Below, in pieces: positions 46,588 to 54,666 of a DNA stretch of 64,000 bases. The translations under genes were made by a program, and so were the position numbers. Under the pieces are notes generated by a model. It was not told where the DNA came from. It ran no database searches and saw only the letters and a program-made list of their open reading frames with translations. This DNA comes from Shimia sp. R10_1 (GTDB lineage: Bacteria; Pseudomonadota; Alphaproteobacteria; Rhodobacterales; Rhodobacteraceae). The DNA lies in the NCBI RefSeq assembly GCF_017744095.1, contig NZ_JAGHQX010000001.1, forward strand, positions 124,001-188,000, read 5' to 3'. Position 1 is the first letter of the stretch, and each line of letters starts with the position of its first letter.

Positions 46588-46604
46588 GGTGTTAAATTAA
46601 CACC
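46588..46604. promoter_or_regulatory. Palindrome upstream of the valine operon
   Basis: GGTGTTAA (46588-46595), one base, then TTAACACC (46597-46604): a perfect 17-base inverted repeat 109 bases before the acyl-CoA dehydrogenase start. Size and place suit a repressor operator; the regulator is not known. Confidence 0.55.
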
Positions 46605-46673
46605 GTTGCCGCGCCATTGCAAAGGAAGAAAGCGGCAAGATCGCCCGGATCACACCGCGATTATGCAGAGTGG

Positions 46674-46686
46674 TTTTGCAAAAATG
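46674..46686. repeat. TTTTGCAAAAATG element (copy 1)
   Basis: The palindrome TTTTGCAAAA followed by ATG lies between the valine operon and the small gene at 46701. The same 13 bases, with the preceding G, recur in the mmsA/LysR intergenic region at 48773; a shorter variant is at 48732. Confidence 0.5.
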
Positions 46687-46700
46687 TCTGAACTGATGTG

Positions 46701-47120
46701 TCAGGCCGTCCGGCTGAGAAGCTGGCTGATGGAGTCATGCGGGATGCCCAATATAGACAGAGCGGGTTGTTCACTTTCTTGAACCATCGGGACAACAGCG
46801 GGGAAAGGCTCCCAACTGCGCAGTGCGATGCGCGCGAGTTTCTGGCCAACCAACGTTGGGGCGAGATAAACGATGAGGGTCTGCGCATTCTGGCCGGTGA
46901 AGGCTTCGGCCTTTTGCGCCTGTGCCTGCATCAGTTGTACGTAGTCTTCATCCCAGCCGGTCAGCTCTGTGAGATCGACCAATTGTTTCTGTCCGGGGCG
47001 AAACTCTGGGTGGCTTGCATATTCAGCAAAAGCGGTCAGCGTGTCTGACATGATCGCATGTCCCTGATATCGCACATAAACCACGCCAATTGAGGACAGA
47101 ATTCTGAAAGAGACCGACAT
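46701..47120 (-). CDS. Unknown small protein, STAS-like layout
   Basis: A 139-residue protein without a recognised family. The pattern of alternating strand and helix (GVVYVRYQGHAIMSD, helix, KQLVDLTELTGWDEDYVQLMQAQAQKAEAF, LIVYLAPTLVGQKLARI) resembles a STAS-like or SpoIIAA-like fold, but sequence identity is too low to claim it. GAGGAAAAT lies before the ATG. It sits between mmsA and the valine operon on the same strand, downstream of the mmsA terminator, so it has its own promoter or none. Membership of the valine regulon is not shown. Confidence 0.68.
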   Translation of the reverse strand: MSVSFRILSSIGVVYVRYQGHAIMSDTLTAFAEYASHPEFRPGQKQLVDLTELTGWDEDYVQLMQAQAQKAEAFTGQNAQTLIVYLAPTLVGQKLARIALRSWEPFPAVVPMVQESEQPALSILGIPHDSISQLLSRTA

Positions 47121-47139
47121 ATTTTCCTCATGTTACCCC

Positions 47140-47168
47140 AAAAAAAGGGGCAGCAATGCCGCCCCTTT
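47140..47168 (-). terminator. Terminator after mmsA
   Basis: AAAGGGGC (47144-47151) pairs with GCCCCTTT (47161-47168); the inner GC pairs extend the stem. On the minus strand the stem runs into a T7 tract. Confidence 0.88.
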
Positions 47169-47197
47169 CGGTACATGAGCACAAGTTGGATTGGGGA

Positions 47198-48697
47198 TCA
47201 ATCCATCGCTTTGAAGTTCAGCGCCGCACCGTCTTTGATGCCGGAGAACCAGCGGGAGGTGACCTTTTTGGTCTGGGTGTAGAACTTGAACGCGTCGGGG
47301 CCGTATTGGTCCAGATCGCCGAAGCCGGATTTTTTCCAGCCGCCGAAGGAGAAGTAAGACAGCGGAACCGGGATCGGGAAGTTCACGCCAACCATGCCAA
47401 CGTTTACACGGTTCACAAAGTCGCGGGCCACGTCACCGTCACCGGTGTAGATCGCCGTGCCGTTGCCGTATTCATTGTCCATGACCAGCTGCAGCGCGTC
47501 TTCGTAGTTGTCCTGACGCACCATGGACAGAACTGGGCCAAAGATCTCTTCTTTGTAGATGTCCATGTCTGGGGTCACGTTGTCAAACAGGGTCGGGCCA
47601 ACAAAGTAGCCGTCCTCGTAGCCCTGAATGTTCAGGCCACGGCCGTCTGTCAGCAGTGTCGCACCCTGATCAACACCCGAGGTGATCAGACCTTCGATGC
47701 GGTCTTTGGCCTGAGCGGTGATCACCGGGCCGTAGTCCACATCGTCGCCACCGGTGTATGGGGCCACTTTCAGGCTCTCGATTTTTGGAACCAGACGCTC
47801 GACCAGCGCGTCAGCAGTGCCTTTGCCAACTGGAACCGCAACAGAGATCGCCATGCAGCGTTCGCCAGCTGCGCCAAAGCCTGCGCCAACCAGCGCGTCT
47901 GCGGCTTTGTCCATGTCCGCGTCGGGCATGATGATCATGTGGTTTTTCGCGCCGCCGAAACACTGCGCGCGCTTGCCGTTTGCGGCGGCACGACCGTAGA
48001 TGTATTGCGCGATCGGGGTGGAACCCACAAAGCCAACGGCCTGAATGGTTTCGTTGTCGAGGATCGCGTCAACGCATTCTTTGTCGCCGTGCACAACCTG
48101 CACAACACCATCGGGCAGGCCTGCTTCTTTGAACAGCTCGACCAGACGCATCGCGGTGTTTGGGGTGCGCTCAGAGGGCTTCAGGATGATGGCATTGCCG
48201 CAGGACACTGCAGGTGACATTTTCCACAGAGGGATCATCGCAGGGAAGTTGAACGGGGTGATGCCCGCAACAACGCCCAGAGGCTGACGGATGGAATAGA
48301 GGTCGATGCCGGGGCCTGCGTCGCCAACAAACTCGCCTTTGTTCATGGCTGGTGCGCCCATGCAGACTTCTACAACTTCCAGACCACGCTGGATGTCGCC
48401 TTTGGCGTCGGGCAGGGTTTTGCCGTGTTCTTTGGACAAGATTTCTGCCAGCTCGTCCATGTGTTCGTTGATCAGCGCACCGAACTTCATGAAGATGCGT
48501 GCGCGACGCTGCGGGTTTACCTTGGCCCATTCCTTTTGCGCGACAGCCGCTTTTGCGACAGCTGCGTCCAGTTCAGCTGGGGTTGCCAGTGGCACCTTGC
48601 TGATGATTTCGCCAGTGGCAGGGTTGCGGGCTTCGGCAAAGCGGCCGGATGTGCCTTTGACGTGCTCGCCGTTGATGTAGTGAGACAACTCTTGCAT
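47198..48697 (-). CDS. mmsA: CoA-acylating methylmalonate-semialdehyde dehydrogenase
   Basis: A 499-residue aldehyde dehydrogenase-superfamily enzyme converting methylmalonate semialdehyde to propionyl-CoA with NAD+ and CoA, the last step of valine breakdown. Family markers are ITPFNFPAMIPLWKMSPAV (Asn150), KPSERTPNTAMRLVELF, FVGSTPIAQYIY and catalytic Cys281 in GAAGERCMAIS; the usual catalytic Glu is replaced as in this family (QCFGGAKNH). GGAGG lies six bases before the ATG at 48697, which rules out the longer frame. It diverges from a LysR regulator. Confidence 0.96.
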   Translation of the reverse strand: MQELSHYINGEHVKGTSGRFAEARNPATGEIISKVPLATPAELDAAVAKAAVAQKEWAKVNPQRRARIFMKFGALINEHMDELAEILSKEHGKTLPDAKGDIQRGLEVVEVCMGAPAMNKGEFVGDAGPGIDLYSIRQPLGVVAGITPFNFPAMIPLWKMSPAVSCGNAIILKPSERTPNTAMRLVELFKEAGLPDGVVQVVHGDKECVDAILDNETIQAVGFVGSTPIAQYIYGRAAANGKRAQCFGGAKNHMIIMPDADMDKAADALVGAGFGAAGERCMAISVAVPVGKGTADALVERLVPKIESLKVAPYTGGDDVDYGPVITAQAKDRIEGLITSGVDQGATLLTDGRGLNIQGYEDGYFVGPTLFDNVTPDMDIYKEEIFGPVLSMVRQDNYEDALQLVMDNEYGNGTAIYTGDGDVARDFVNRVNVGMVGVNFPIPVPLSYFSFGGWKKSGFGDLDQYGPDAFKFYTQTKKVTSRWFSGIKDGAALNFKAMD

Positions 48698-48731
48698 TGC
48701 TTCCTCCAAAAAAGATTGGGGTGACAATAGG

Positions 48732-48785
48732 CTTGCAAAAATGTGCGGAAAAGAGACAAGTGTTCAAAACTGTTTTGCAAAAATG
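48732..48785. promoter_or_regulatory. Direct repeats in the mmsA/LysR divergent promoter
   Basis: CTTGCAAAAATG (48732-48743) and TTTTGCAAAAATG (48773-48785) are spaced 41 bases apart, about four helical turns, in the 102-base gap between mmsA and the LysR gene. The arrangement suits tandem binding by a LysR-type tetramer. Confidence 0.5.
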
Positions 48786-48799
48786 CAGGAGCGTGTGCG

Positions 48800-49693
48800 A
48801 TGGTGCAGTGGGATGACATGCGGGTTTTTCTGGCGGTGGCACGGGAGGAAAGCCTGTCTGCGGCGGGACGCCGTCTGAAGGTCGATCCCGCCACGGTGGG
48901 GCGGCGGGTTGCGCGGCTTGAAACCGTGTTTGAGGCGCCTTTGTTTGTGAAGTCGCCAACGGGATATGCGCTGACGGATGCCGGGCAGCGGCTGATGGGG
49001 CATGCACTGCGTGTGGAGCAGAGCCTGCAGGAAGCCACGGAAGAAATGGTGGGGCAAAGCACTGGATTGTCAGGGCAAATTCGCATTGGTGCACCGGATG
49101 GGGTGGCAAACTTTTTGTTGCCACAGGTGTGCGCGCGCATTGCCAGGGACAACCCTGATCTCGACATTCAGATTGTGGCGCTGCCCCGTGTGGTGAGCCT
49201 GTCACGGCGTGAAGCGGATCTGGTGGTGGCGGTCAGTGCGCCAACGGCCGGTCGGCTGACCGTTCAAAAAATCACAGATTACAAATTGCACTTGGGCGCA
49301 GCAGAAGCCTATCTGCAAAGCCAGCCTGTGATCACCGAGGTCTCAGATCTGAGCGCGCATCTGGTGACGGGGTACATTCCGGATATGATTTTTGACAAAG
49401 AGCTCGACTATCTGAGTGAAGTCGGGGTGGAGCGGGTGCGGCTCGCTTCCAACTCTGCCTCTGTGCAGTTCAATTGGGTGCGCACAGGATCCGGCATTGG
49501 CGTGGTGCATGATTTTGCCATTCCTTCAGCGCGCGGCGTGGTGAAAGTGCTGCCGGAACAGATCTCATTGACGCGCAGCTTCTATTTGATCCGGCATGCA
49601 GATGATCGCCGCTTGGAACGGCTGAACCGTTTTTCCGAAGCACTCTGTGATGGCATGCGCGAGGAGGTGGCGCGTTTGGAAGCGCAAACTTGA
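48800..49693 (+). CDS. LysR-type regulator divergent from mmsA
   Basis: A 297-residue LysR-type regulator. The winged helix-turn-helix is at residues about 1-60 (MRVFLAVAREESLSAAGRRLKVDPATVGRRVARLE), followed by a linker helix and the effector-binding domain (SGQIRIGAPDGVANFLLP, ADLVVAVSAPTAGRL). AGGAG lies nine bases before the ATG at 48800. Its divergent position and the repeats between the genes make it the probable regulator of mmsA and perhaps of the valine operon; the ligand might be 3-hydroxyisobutyrate or a CoA ester, which is a guess. Confidence 0.9.
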   Translation: MVQWDDMRVFLAVAREESLSAAGRRLKVDPATVGRRVARLETVFEAPLFVKSPTGYALTDAGQRLMGHALRVEQSLQEATEEMVGQSTGLSGQIRIGAPDGVANFLLPQVCARIARDNPDLDIQIVALPRVVSLSRREADLVVAVSAPTAGRLTVQKITDYKLHLGAAEAYLQSQPVITEVSDLSAHLVTGYIPDMIFDKELDYLSEVGVERVRLASNSASVQFNWVRTGSGIGVVHDFAIPSARGVVKVLPEQISLTRSFYLIRHADDRRLERLNRFSEALCDGMREEVARLEAQT

Positions 49694-49750
49694 CATGAGC
49701 GGAGGCAGCGGCAACGCTGAGACTTATTTAAGCGCTTTCGGAGGGTTCGT

Positions 49751-50185
49751 ATGCTTGTACATCAGATTTTGAAGTCAAAAGGCTCTGAAGGTGTGTTGAC
49801 GGTCAAGCCGGGGACATTGATATCTGAGGCGGCGAAAATCCTTTCAGATAAAGGGATTGGCACGGTGATTGTGTCTGAAGACGGGGCGGTGCCGCTGGGG
49901 ATTTTGTCAGAGCGAGACATTGTGCGGGAGCTGGCGCGGCGCGGCATTGAGTGTTTGTCTGCAAAAATTGATGACTATATGACCACCGAGCTTGTGACCT
50001 GTGGGCGCAACGATGACGCGGTGACTGTGCTTGAAAAAATGACAACAGGTCGGTTTCGCCACATGCCGGTGCTGGAAGATGGTGCGCTGGTGGGGCTGAT
50101 TTCCCTTGGCGACACGGTGAAAGCCCGATTGTCTGAGTTGGCCATGGAGAAAGAGGCCCTGGAAGGGATGATCATGGGGCATTGA
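49751..50185 (+). CDS. CBS-domain protein
   Basis: A 144-residue protein made of two CBS motifs (a Bateman module): GVLTVKPGTLISEAAKILSDKGIGTVIVSED with GILSERDIVREL, and DDYMTTELVTCGRNDDAVTVLEKMTTGRFRHMPVLEDG with GLISLGDTVKARL. Such proteins bind adenine nucleotides or SAM and report energy state to a partner. It ends in an acidic helix. No partner domain is fused; coaD, 118 bases downstream, also handles adenylate chemistry, but a link is not shown. Confidence 0.92.
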   Translation: MLVHQILKSKGSEGVLTVKPGTLISEAAKILSDKGIGTVIVSEDGAVPLGILSERDIVRELARRGIECLSAKIDDYMTTELVTCGRNDDAVTVLEKMTTGRFRHMPVLEDGALVGLISLGDTVKARLSELAMEKEALEGMIMGH

Positions 50186-50303
50186 GGCCCTGTTCTTGTT
50201 GTGCCGCGACGTCTCTGCACCGCAGAAATACCCATCCTTCAAACTCTGCTTGCAAATTGCTGCGCAATAATGTTGCGTGCGCCCAAGACTACGGGAGACT
50301 GTC

Positions 50304-50801
50304 ATGCGCACCGCTCTATATCCAGGCACGTTTGACCCTATCACATTGGGGCATATTGATATTATTCGTCGCGCCACGCAATTGGTGGACCGGCTGGTGA
50401 TTGGCGTTGCGATCAATCGCGACAAGGGACCGTTGTTTTCGCTCGAAGAGCGGGTCGCGATGATCGAAGGTGAATGCGCGCAGTTGGCGGATGAGACCGG
50501 CACCGAGATTGTTGTGCATCCGTTCGAAAATCTGCTGATCGATTGCGCCAAAGAAGCGGGCGCGCAGATCATTGTGCGCGGATTGCGGGCGGTGACAGAT
50601 TTTGAATATGAATATCAGATGGTTGGCATGAATCGGGCTCTGGACAGCAGCATTGAGACGGTGTTTTTGATGGCTGACCTGAAGCATCAGGCGATTGCCT
50701 CAAAGCTGGTGAAAGAGATCGCGCGGCTGGATGGAGATGTGTCAAAGTTTGTGACACCTGCGGTAAATGAGGCGTTGCTGGAGCGGCTTGGCAAGAGCTG
50801 A
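50304..50801 (+). CDS. coaD: Phosphopantetheine adenylyltransferase
   Basis: A 165-residue nucleotidyltransferase that makes dephospho-CoA from 4'-phosphopantetheine and ATP. YPGTFDPITLGHIDII contains the T-L-G-His17 nucleotide motif; RGLRAVTDFEYEYQM and the C-terminal SSIETVFLMADLKHQAIASKLVKEIARL with the ISST-like signature are also typical. GGGAGA lies before the ATG at 50304, which is nine codons inside the longest frame. 268 bases follow before the next gene. Confidence 0.96.
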   Translation: MRTALYPGTFDPITLGHIDIIRRATQLVDRLVIGVAINRDKGPLFSLEERVAMIEGECAQLADETGTEIVVHPFENLLIDCAKEAGAQIIVRGLRAVTDFEYEYQMVGMNRALDSSIETVFLMADLKHQAIASKLVKEIARLDGDVSKFVTPAVNEALLERLGKS

Positions 50802-50843
50802 CGTGTTGCCGCATTAACGGATTTTCTCCTAAAAACTCAGCGT

Positions 50844-50883
50844 CTGTATTGCGTCTGTTTCCCGTCGGTATTGCGTCGGTGCG
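50844..50883. repeat. Three tandem 11-bp units (copy B)
   Basis: Three 11-bp units related to ATTGCGTCGGT at 50848-50880, in a 40-base block that aligns without gaps to 18527-18566. It ends 186 bases before the DUF808 start codon; copy A ends 188 bases before its gene. Confidence 0.75.
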
Positions 50884-51069
50884 TTTGCGGTTTTGTCTGA
50901 TCTTTAAAACGTCTAATGCAGCGCGCGCAGCAACGGGATGTTTGGCAACATCTGGAGTTCGTGGCCGATGTTGCGCCTGCTGAAGAGTTGGCTCTAGGAA
51001 ATTCGCTGCAGATCGGGCATCAATCAACAAACACCCCAAAGCAGAGTTGGGGGCAAAGGAGAGGTGCAG

Positions 51070-52056
51070 ATGGCTGGTGGATTGCTTGCGTTGTTGGATG
51101 ATGTGGCGGGCATTGCCAAAGTGGCGGCGGCCTCAATCGATGATGTGGCGGCAGGTGCGGCCAAGGCGAGTGCCAAAGCCGCGGGTGCGGTGATTGATGA
51201 CGCGGCCGTAACCCCCAAATATGTGCACGGGTTTGAAGCCAAACGCGAACTGCCGATCATTTGGAAGATTGCCAAAGGCTCAATCCGCAACAAGCTTTTG
51301 ATTTTGTTGCCAGCGGCCTTGCTGCTGGCCAATTTTGCGCCTTGGGCGATTGCGCCGTTGTTGATGCTGGGTGGGGCCTATCTGTGCTTTGAGGGTGCGG
51401 AGAAGGTGGTGCATGCTTTTGCGCCCCATGAGGCACATCACGCAGCGGCAGAAGACGAGATCCCCGAGGATGTGGCGCATCTGGAAGAAAAGAAAGCGGC
51501 CGGGGCCATCAAGACGGATTTTATCCTGTCTGCGGAAATCATGACCATCATCCTGTCGGGCATTCCGGAGAGCAATTTCTGGATGGAAGCCTCCACGCTG
51601 GCGCTGGCCGGGGTGGGCATCACCGTGGCGGTCTATGGCTCTGTGGCGCTGATTGTGAAGATGGATGATGTGGGGCTGGCGATGTATGCGGGCGGGCGGC
51701 TGTCGTTGACGCGCGCGCTGGGGCGCGGCCTTGTGCGGGGCATGCCCTATTTCATGAAGCTGCTGACTCTGGTGGGAACGGCCGCCATGCTGTGGGTTGG
51801 TGGCTCGATCGTTGTGCATGGTCTGGAGGAGCTGGGTTTTGGCTGGCTGGGGCATCACATTCACGACTGGGCCTATGCGGTGGGGCATATGGTGCCTGCC
51901 GCCTATGAAGGCTTTGCGGAGTGGACAGCAAAGGCTGCGATGGATGGTGTCTTTGGGGTGCTTTTGGGCGCGGCGTTGATCCCTGTGGCCACAAAAGTCA
52001 TTGGGCCGATTTGGGGTCGCCTGTTTGGGAGCGCGGGCGCAGAAGGATCGCACTGA
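51070..52056 (+). CDS. DUF808 multi-spanning membrane protein
   Basis: A 328-residue DUF808 protein (YedI-like). It starts MAGGLLALLDDVAGIAKVAAASIDDVAAGAAKASAKAAG, a family hallmark, and has several predicted membrane helices (around residues 80-110, 150-200, 220-250 and 290-310). Typical are GAYLCFEGAEKVVHAF and GRGLVRGMPYFMKLLTLVGTAAMLWVGGSI. The role is unknown. GGAGAGG lies five bases before the ATG at 51070, so the GTG at 51064 is unlikely. A repeat block shared with the DUF1266 gene lies upstream. Confidence 0.9.
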   Translation: MAGGLLALLDDVAGIAKVAAASIDDVAAGAAKASAKAAGAVIDDAAVTPKYVHGFEAKRELPIIWKIAKGSIRNKLLILLPAALLLANFAPWAIAPLLMLGGAYLCFEGAEKVVHAFAPHEAHHAAAEDEIPEDVAHLEEKKAAGAIKTDFILSAEIMTIILSGIPESNFWMEASTLALAGVGITVAVYGSVALIVKMDDVGLAMYAGGRLSLTRALGRGLVRGMPYFMKLLTLVGTAAMLWVGGSIVVHGLEELGFGWLGHHIHDWAYAVGHMVPAAYEGFAEWTAKAAMDGVFGVLLGAALIPVATKVIGPIWGRLFGSAGAEGSH

Positions 52057-52485
52057 GTGGCGGAGGACGACACGCGTCCCGTTATTCGGGAAGTGCGCCC
52101 TTGGTACCGCTGGATGAGGCTCGAAGAGGGTGTGTACCCCGAATTGAACGCGCGGCTGCTGCGTGTTCAGTCGACGCGGTTTCGGTTTGGCGAGCGCATG
52201 ACATCGCAGGCGCGTTCGCTGCCCGAAATAGACGTCATCTTGCGTATGCGGCTGGCAATCGGTGATGCCGCCACCAAGCGGTCGCGGCATTGGCCCGGAC
52301 GTTTGTACAATGCTGTTGTCGGTGAAAGCGCGCGGTACAGCCGTTTTAATGGGCATGAGGTGCGTGATGTCCTCAGCGCGATTGGCGCTGAGACGGAAGG
52401 TTTGGTTGATCCGAATGGGACGTATGATCTTCGCCTAGATTTTCTGCGTGACATTCTTGTGCGGATTGCTGAAGAGAGAGGTTAG
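52057..52485 (+). CDS. Unknown protein downstream of DUF808
   Basis: A 142-residue frame starting with GTG directly after the DUF808 stop. No family is recognised. It is rich in Arg and Glu, without membrane helices or signal peptide, and contains YRWMRLEEGVYPELNAR and a C-terminal DLRLDFLRDILVRIAEERG helix. The ribosome binding site would be AGAAGG at 52038, too far, so translation may be coupled to the upstream stop. Codon use is similar to the neighbours, which favours a real gene, but function and start are uncertain. Confidence 0.55.
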   Translation: MAEDDTRPVIREVRPWYRWMRLEEGVYPELNARLLRVQSTRFRFGERMTSQARSLPEIDVILRMRLAIGDAATKRSRHWPGRLYNAVVGESARYSRFNGHEVRDVLSAIGAETEGLVDPNGTYDLRLDFLRDILVRIAEERG

Positions 52486-52625
52486 GGTGCCTTTCTCATC
52501 CTATGGATGACTGTCCTTTGCTTTTGCAAGGCTTTGCTTTCGATGGGCTAAGTTCACAACAGGTTTATTGCGCTGTTTGGTCTCGTTTGTGAGATGGCAG
52601 AGCCACTTGCACTCCCTTTGAAAGG

Positions 52626-52640
52626 TGACTAATTTTGTCG
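52626..52640. promoter_or_regulatory. Candidate iron-responsive operator before hmuS
   Basis: GAC (52627-52629), seven AT-rich bases and GTC (52637-52639) form a short imperfect inverted repeat 108 bases before hmuS. Iron regulators of the Irr, RirA and IscR type act on AT-rich palindromes in Rhodobacterales; the exact consensus could not be checked here. Confidence 0.3.
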
Positions 52641-52747
52641 ACAATGTGATTCAGTGGAGTCACGAATGTCAGCAAAGCCTTCCTCTGTGAATGCTAGCCA
52701 GAACGTTCTTCCGATACCGATACTTCGACGACGAATAGGAGAGCCGA

Positions 52748-53800
52748 ATGGCCACCATAGCTGCTGTTTCCCCGCAGGACATCAGGGACGCCCGCAAGGA
52801 GCATGACAAACTGCGCGAGCGCGATCTGGCAGACAAGCTTGGCATTTCCGAAGCGCATCTGGTTGCCGCGCATGTTGGGCAGGGTGTGACCCGCCTTCAG
52901 GCGGATATTGATGCGTTGTTTGCTTCGTTTGAGCGGCTGGGAGAAGTGATGGCGCTGACCCGCAACCCATCCTGTGTGATTGAAAAAGTTGGTCAATACG
53001 CCAATTACACGCCGGGGCCACATGCCTCTATGGTGGTGAACGAAGAGATTGACCTGCGGATGTTTGGCAGCCACTGGGTGCATGCCTTTGCCGTTGAGAA
53101 AGTGACCGACAAGGGCACAAAGCGGTCTATTCAGGTGTTTGATGCGGCGGGTGATGCTGTGCACAAAGTGCATTTGCGCGATGCCTCTGTCCTGGAAGAA
53201 TGGGACAGCATCGTCGATGCGTTGAAAAGTGCAGATCAGGGTGACGAGATCACCACAGAGGCGCGCAAGCCAGTGGACGGCCCCAAAGGCGATCCTGAGA
53301 AAGCTGACAAGCTGCGCACGGAATGGGACAAGATGTCAGACACCCATCAGTTTCTGATCATGACCCGCAAGATGAAGATGAACCGGCTTGGGGCCTATCG
53401 CATTGCGGGCGCGCCTTATGCCCGTCGCATTGCACCAAAATCGGTGGAAACGCTGCTGCACCGTGCGGCAGAGAAGACCGTGCCGATCATGATTTTTGTC
53501 GGCAATGCGGGCTGTATCGAAATCCACACCGGTCCCGTGTCTCGGATTGTCGACATGGGCCCTTGGATCAATGTTCTGGATCCTGGCCACGATCTGCACC
53601 TGCGCAAGGATCACATTGCGGAGGTCTATGCTGTCACCAAGAGCACGCGGCGTGGGCCGGCGATTTCGGTTGAGGCGTTTGACGCAGAAGGCATGTTGAT
53701 TGCGCAATTCTTTGGGGTGACCAAAGACCCAGAGGCGGCAGCGGCATGGGCGGCGTTGATTGCAGAGCTTGAAGCGGATTTTGCGGAGCTTGCAGCATGA
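52748..53800 (+). CDS. hmuS: Haem-degrading / haem-transfer factor HmuS
   Basis: A 350-residue HmuS/HemS/ChuS-type protein with two similar halves, each with a QDIRDARKEHDKLRERDLADKLGISEAHLVAA or related opening and a FVGNAGCIEIHTGPV-like strand. The family binds haem in the cytoplasm and either releases iron or passes haem on. AGGAG lies 8 bases before the ATG. It is the first gene of a four-gene haem uptake operon and overlaps hmuT by four bases. Confidence 0.93.
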   Translation: MATIAAVSPQDIRDARKEHDKLRERDLADKLGISEAHLVAAHVGQGVTRLQADIDALFASFERLGEVMALTRNPSCVIEKVGQYANYTPGPHASMVVNEEIDLRMFGSHWVHAFAVEKVTDKGTKRSIQVFDAAGDAVHKVHLRDASVLEEWDSIVDALKSADQGDEITTEARKPVDGPKGDPEKADKLRTEWDKMSDTHQFLIMTRKMKMNRLGAYRIAGAPYARRIAPKSVETLLHRAAEKTVPIMIFVGNAGCIEIHTGPVSRIVDMGPWINVLDPGHDLHLRKDHIAEVYAVTKSTRRGPAISVEAFDAEGMLIAQFFGVTKDPEAAAAWAALIAELEADFAELAA

Positions 53801-54666
53801 TGAAACTGAGTGGGATCTCCATCACGCAGGGCGCAATGGCGGGGGCTTTGGCCCTGCTGCTGAGCACAACTTTGCGGGCAGATGAGCCTGCGCAGCGGAT
53901 TGTCTCTGTTGGCGGTGCGGTGACAGAAATTGTCTATGCGCTGGAAGAAGGCGACCGGCTGGTTGCGCGCGACACCACCTCCAACTACCCGGCAGAGGCA
54001 CGCGATTTGCCGAATGTCGGCTATATCCGCCGTCTGTCAGCGGAGGGTGTGCTGTCGGTCAACCCAGACTTGATCCTGAGCGAAGCGGGCGCGGGCCCGC
54101 TGGAAACCATGGAGCTGCTGCGAGAGGCGGCGATCCCGGTCGCTGAAGTCAACGAAGGCTTCACACGCGAGGCGGTCAGCCAGAAGATCATGACCGTGGC
54201 TGACGTGCTTGGCGTGCCTGAGAAAGGCGCGGCGCTGGCGCAAGAAACCGATGCGGCGATTGCTGAGGCGCTGGCCAAGGTGGATACCGCAAACCGGCCG
54301 AAAGTGTTGTTCATTCTGTCCACCGCCGGTGGGCGCGTGATGGCGGCAGGCACCAACACCAGCGCGGGCGCGATCATTGAGCTGGCTGGCGGCGAAAACG
54401 CAGCGACCGGCTTTGAGGGCTTTAAGCCGATGACCGATGAGGCGATTGCCACCAGTGGTGCGGAAGTGATCCTGATGATGGATCGGCGCGATGATCACGG
54501 GGCCTCTAACGACCAGCTGCGTGCCCATCCGGCGATTGGTCAGACCCCTGCGGCGCTGAACGATGCCATCGTGCGGATGGACGGCATGTTGCTGCTGGGC
54601 TTCTCTGTGCGCACTGGGCAGGCGATCTCTGAGCTTGCAGACGCGTTGGTGGATGTCCAGAGCTGA
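53797..54666 (+). CDS. hmuT: Haem ABC transporter, periplasmic binding protein
   Basis: A 289-residue periplasmic haem-binding protein. The N-terminal signal peptide (about 1-28, GALALLLSTTLRADEP) is followed by RIVSVGGAVTEIVYALEEGDRLVARDTTSNYP, the motif of the BtuF/HmuT group, and the C-terminal half VLFILSTAGGRVMAAGTNTSAGAIIELAGG. The first ATG overlaps the hmuS stop; a second at 53800 is possible. It hands haem to HmuU. Confidence 0.94.
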   Translation: MMKLSGISITQGAMAGALALLLSTTLRADEPAQRIVSVGGAVTEIVYALEEGDRLVARDTTSNYPAEARDLPNVGYIRRLSAEGVLSVNPDLILSEAGAGPLETMELLREAAIPVAEVNEGFTREAVSQKIMTVADVLGVPEKGAALAQETDAAIAEALAKVDTANRPKVLFILSTAGGRVMAAGTNTSAGAIIELAGGENAATGFEGFKPMTDEAIATSGAEVILMMDRRDDHGASNDQLRAHPAIGQTPAALNDAIVRMDGMLLLGFSVRTGQAISELADALVDVQS

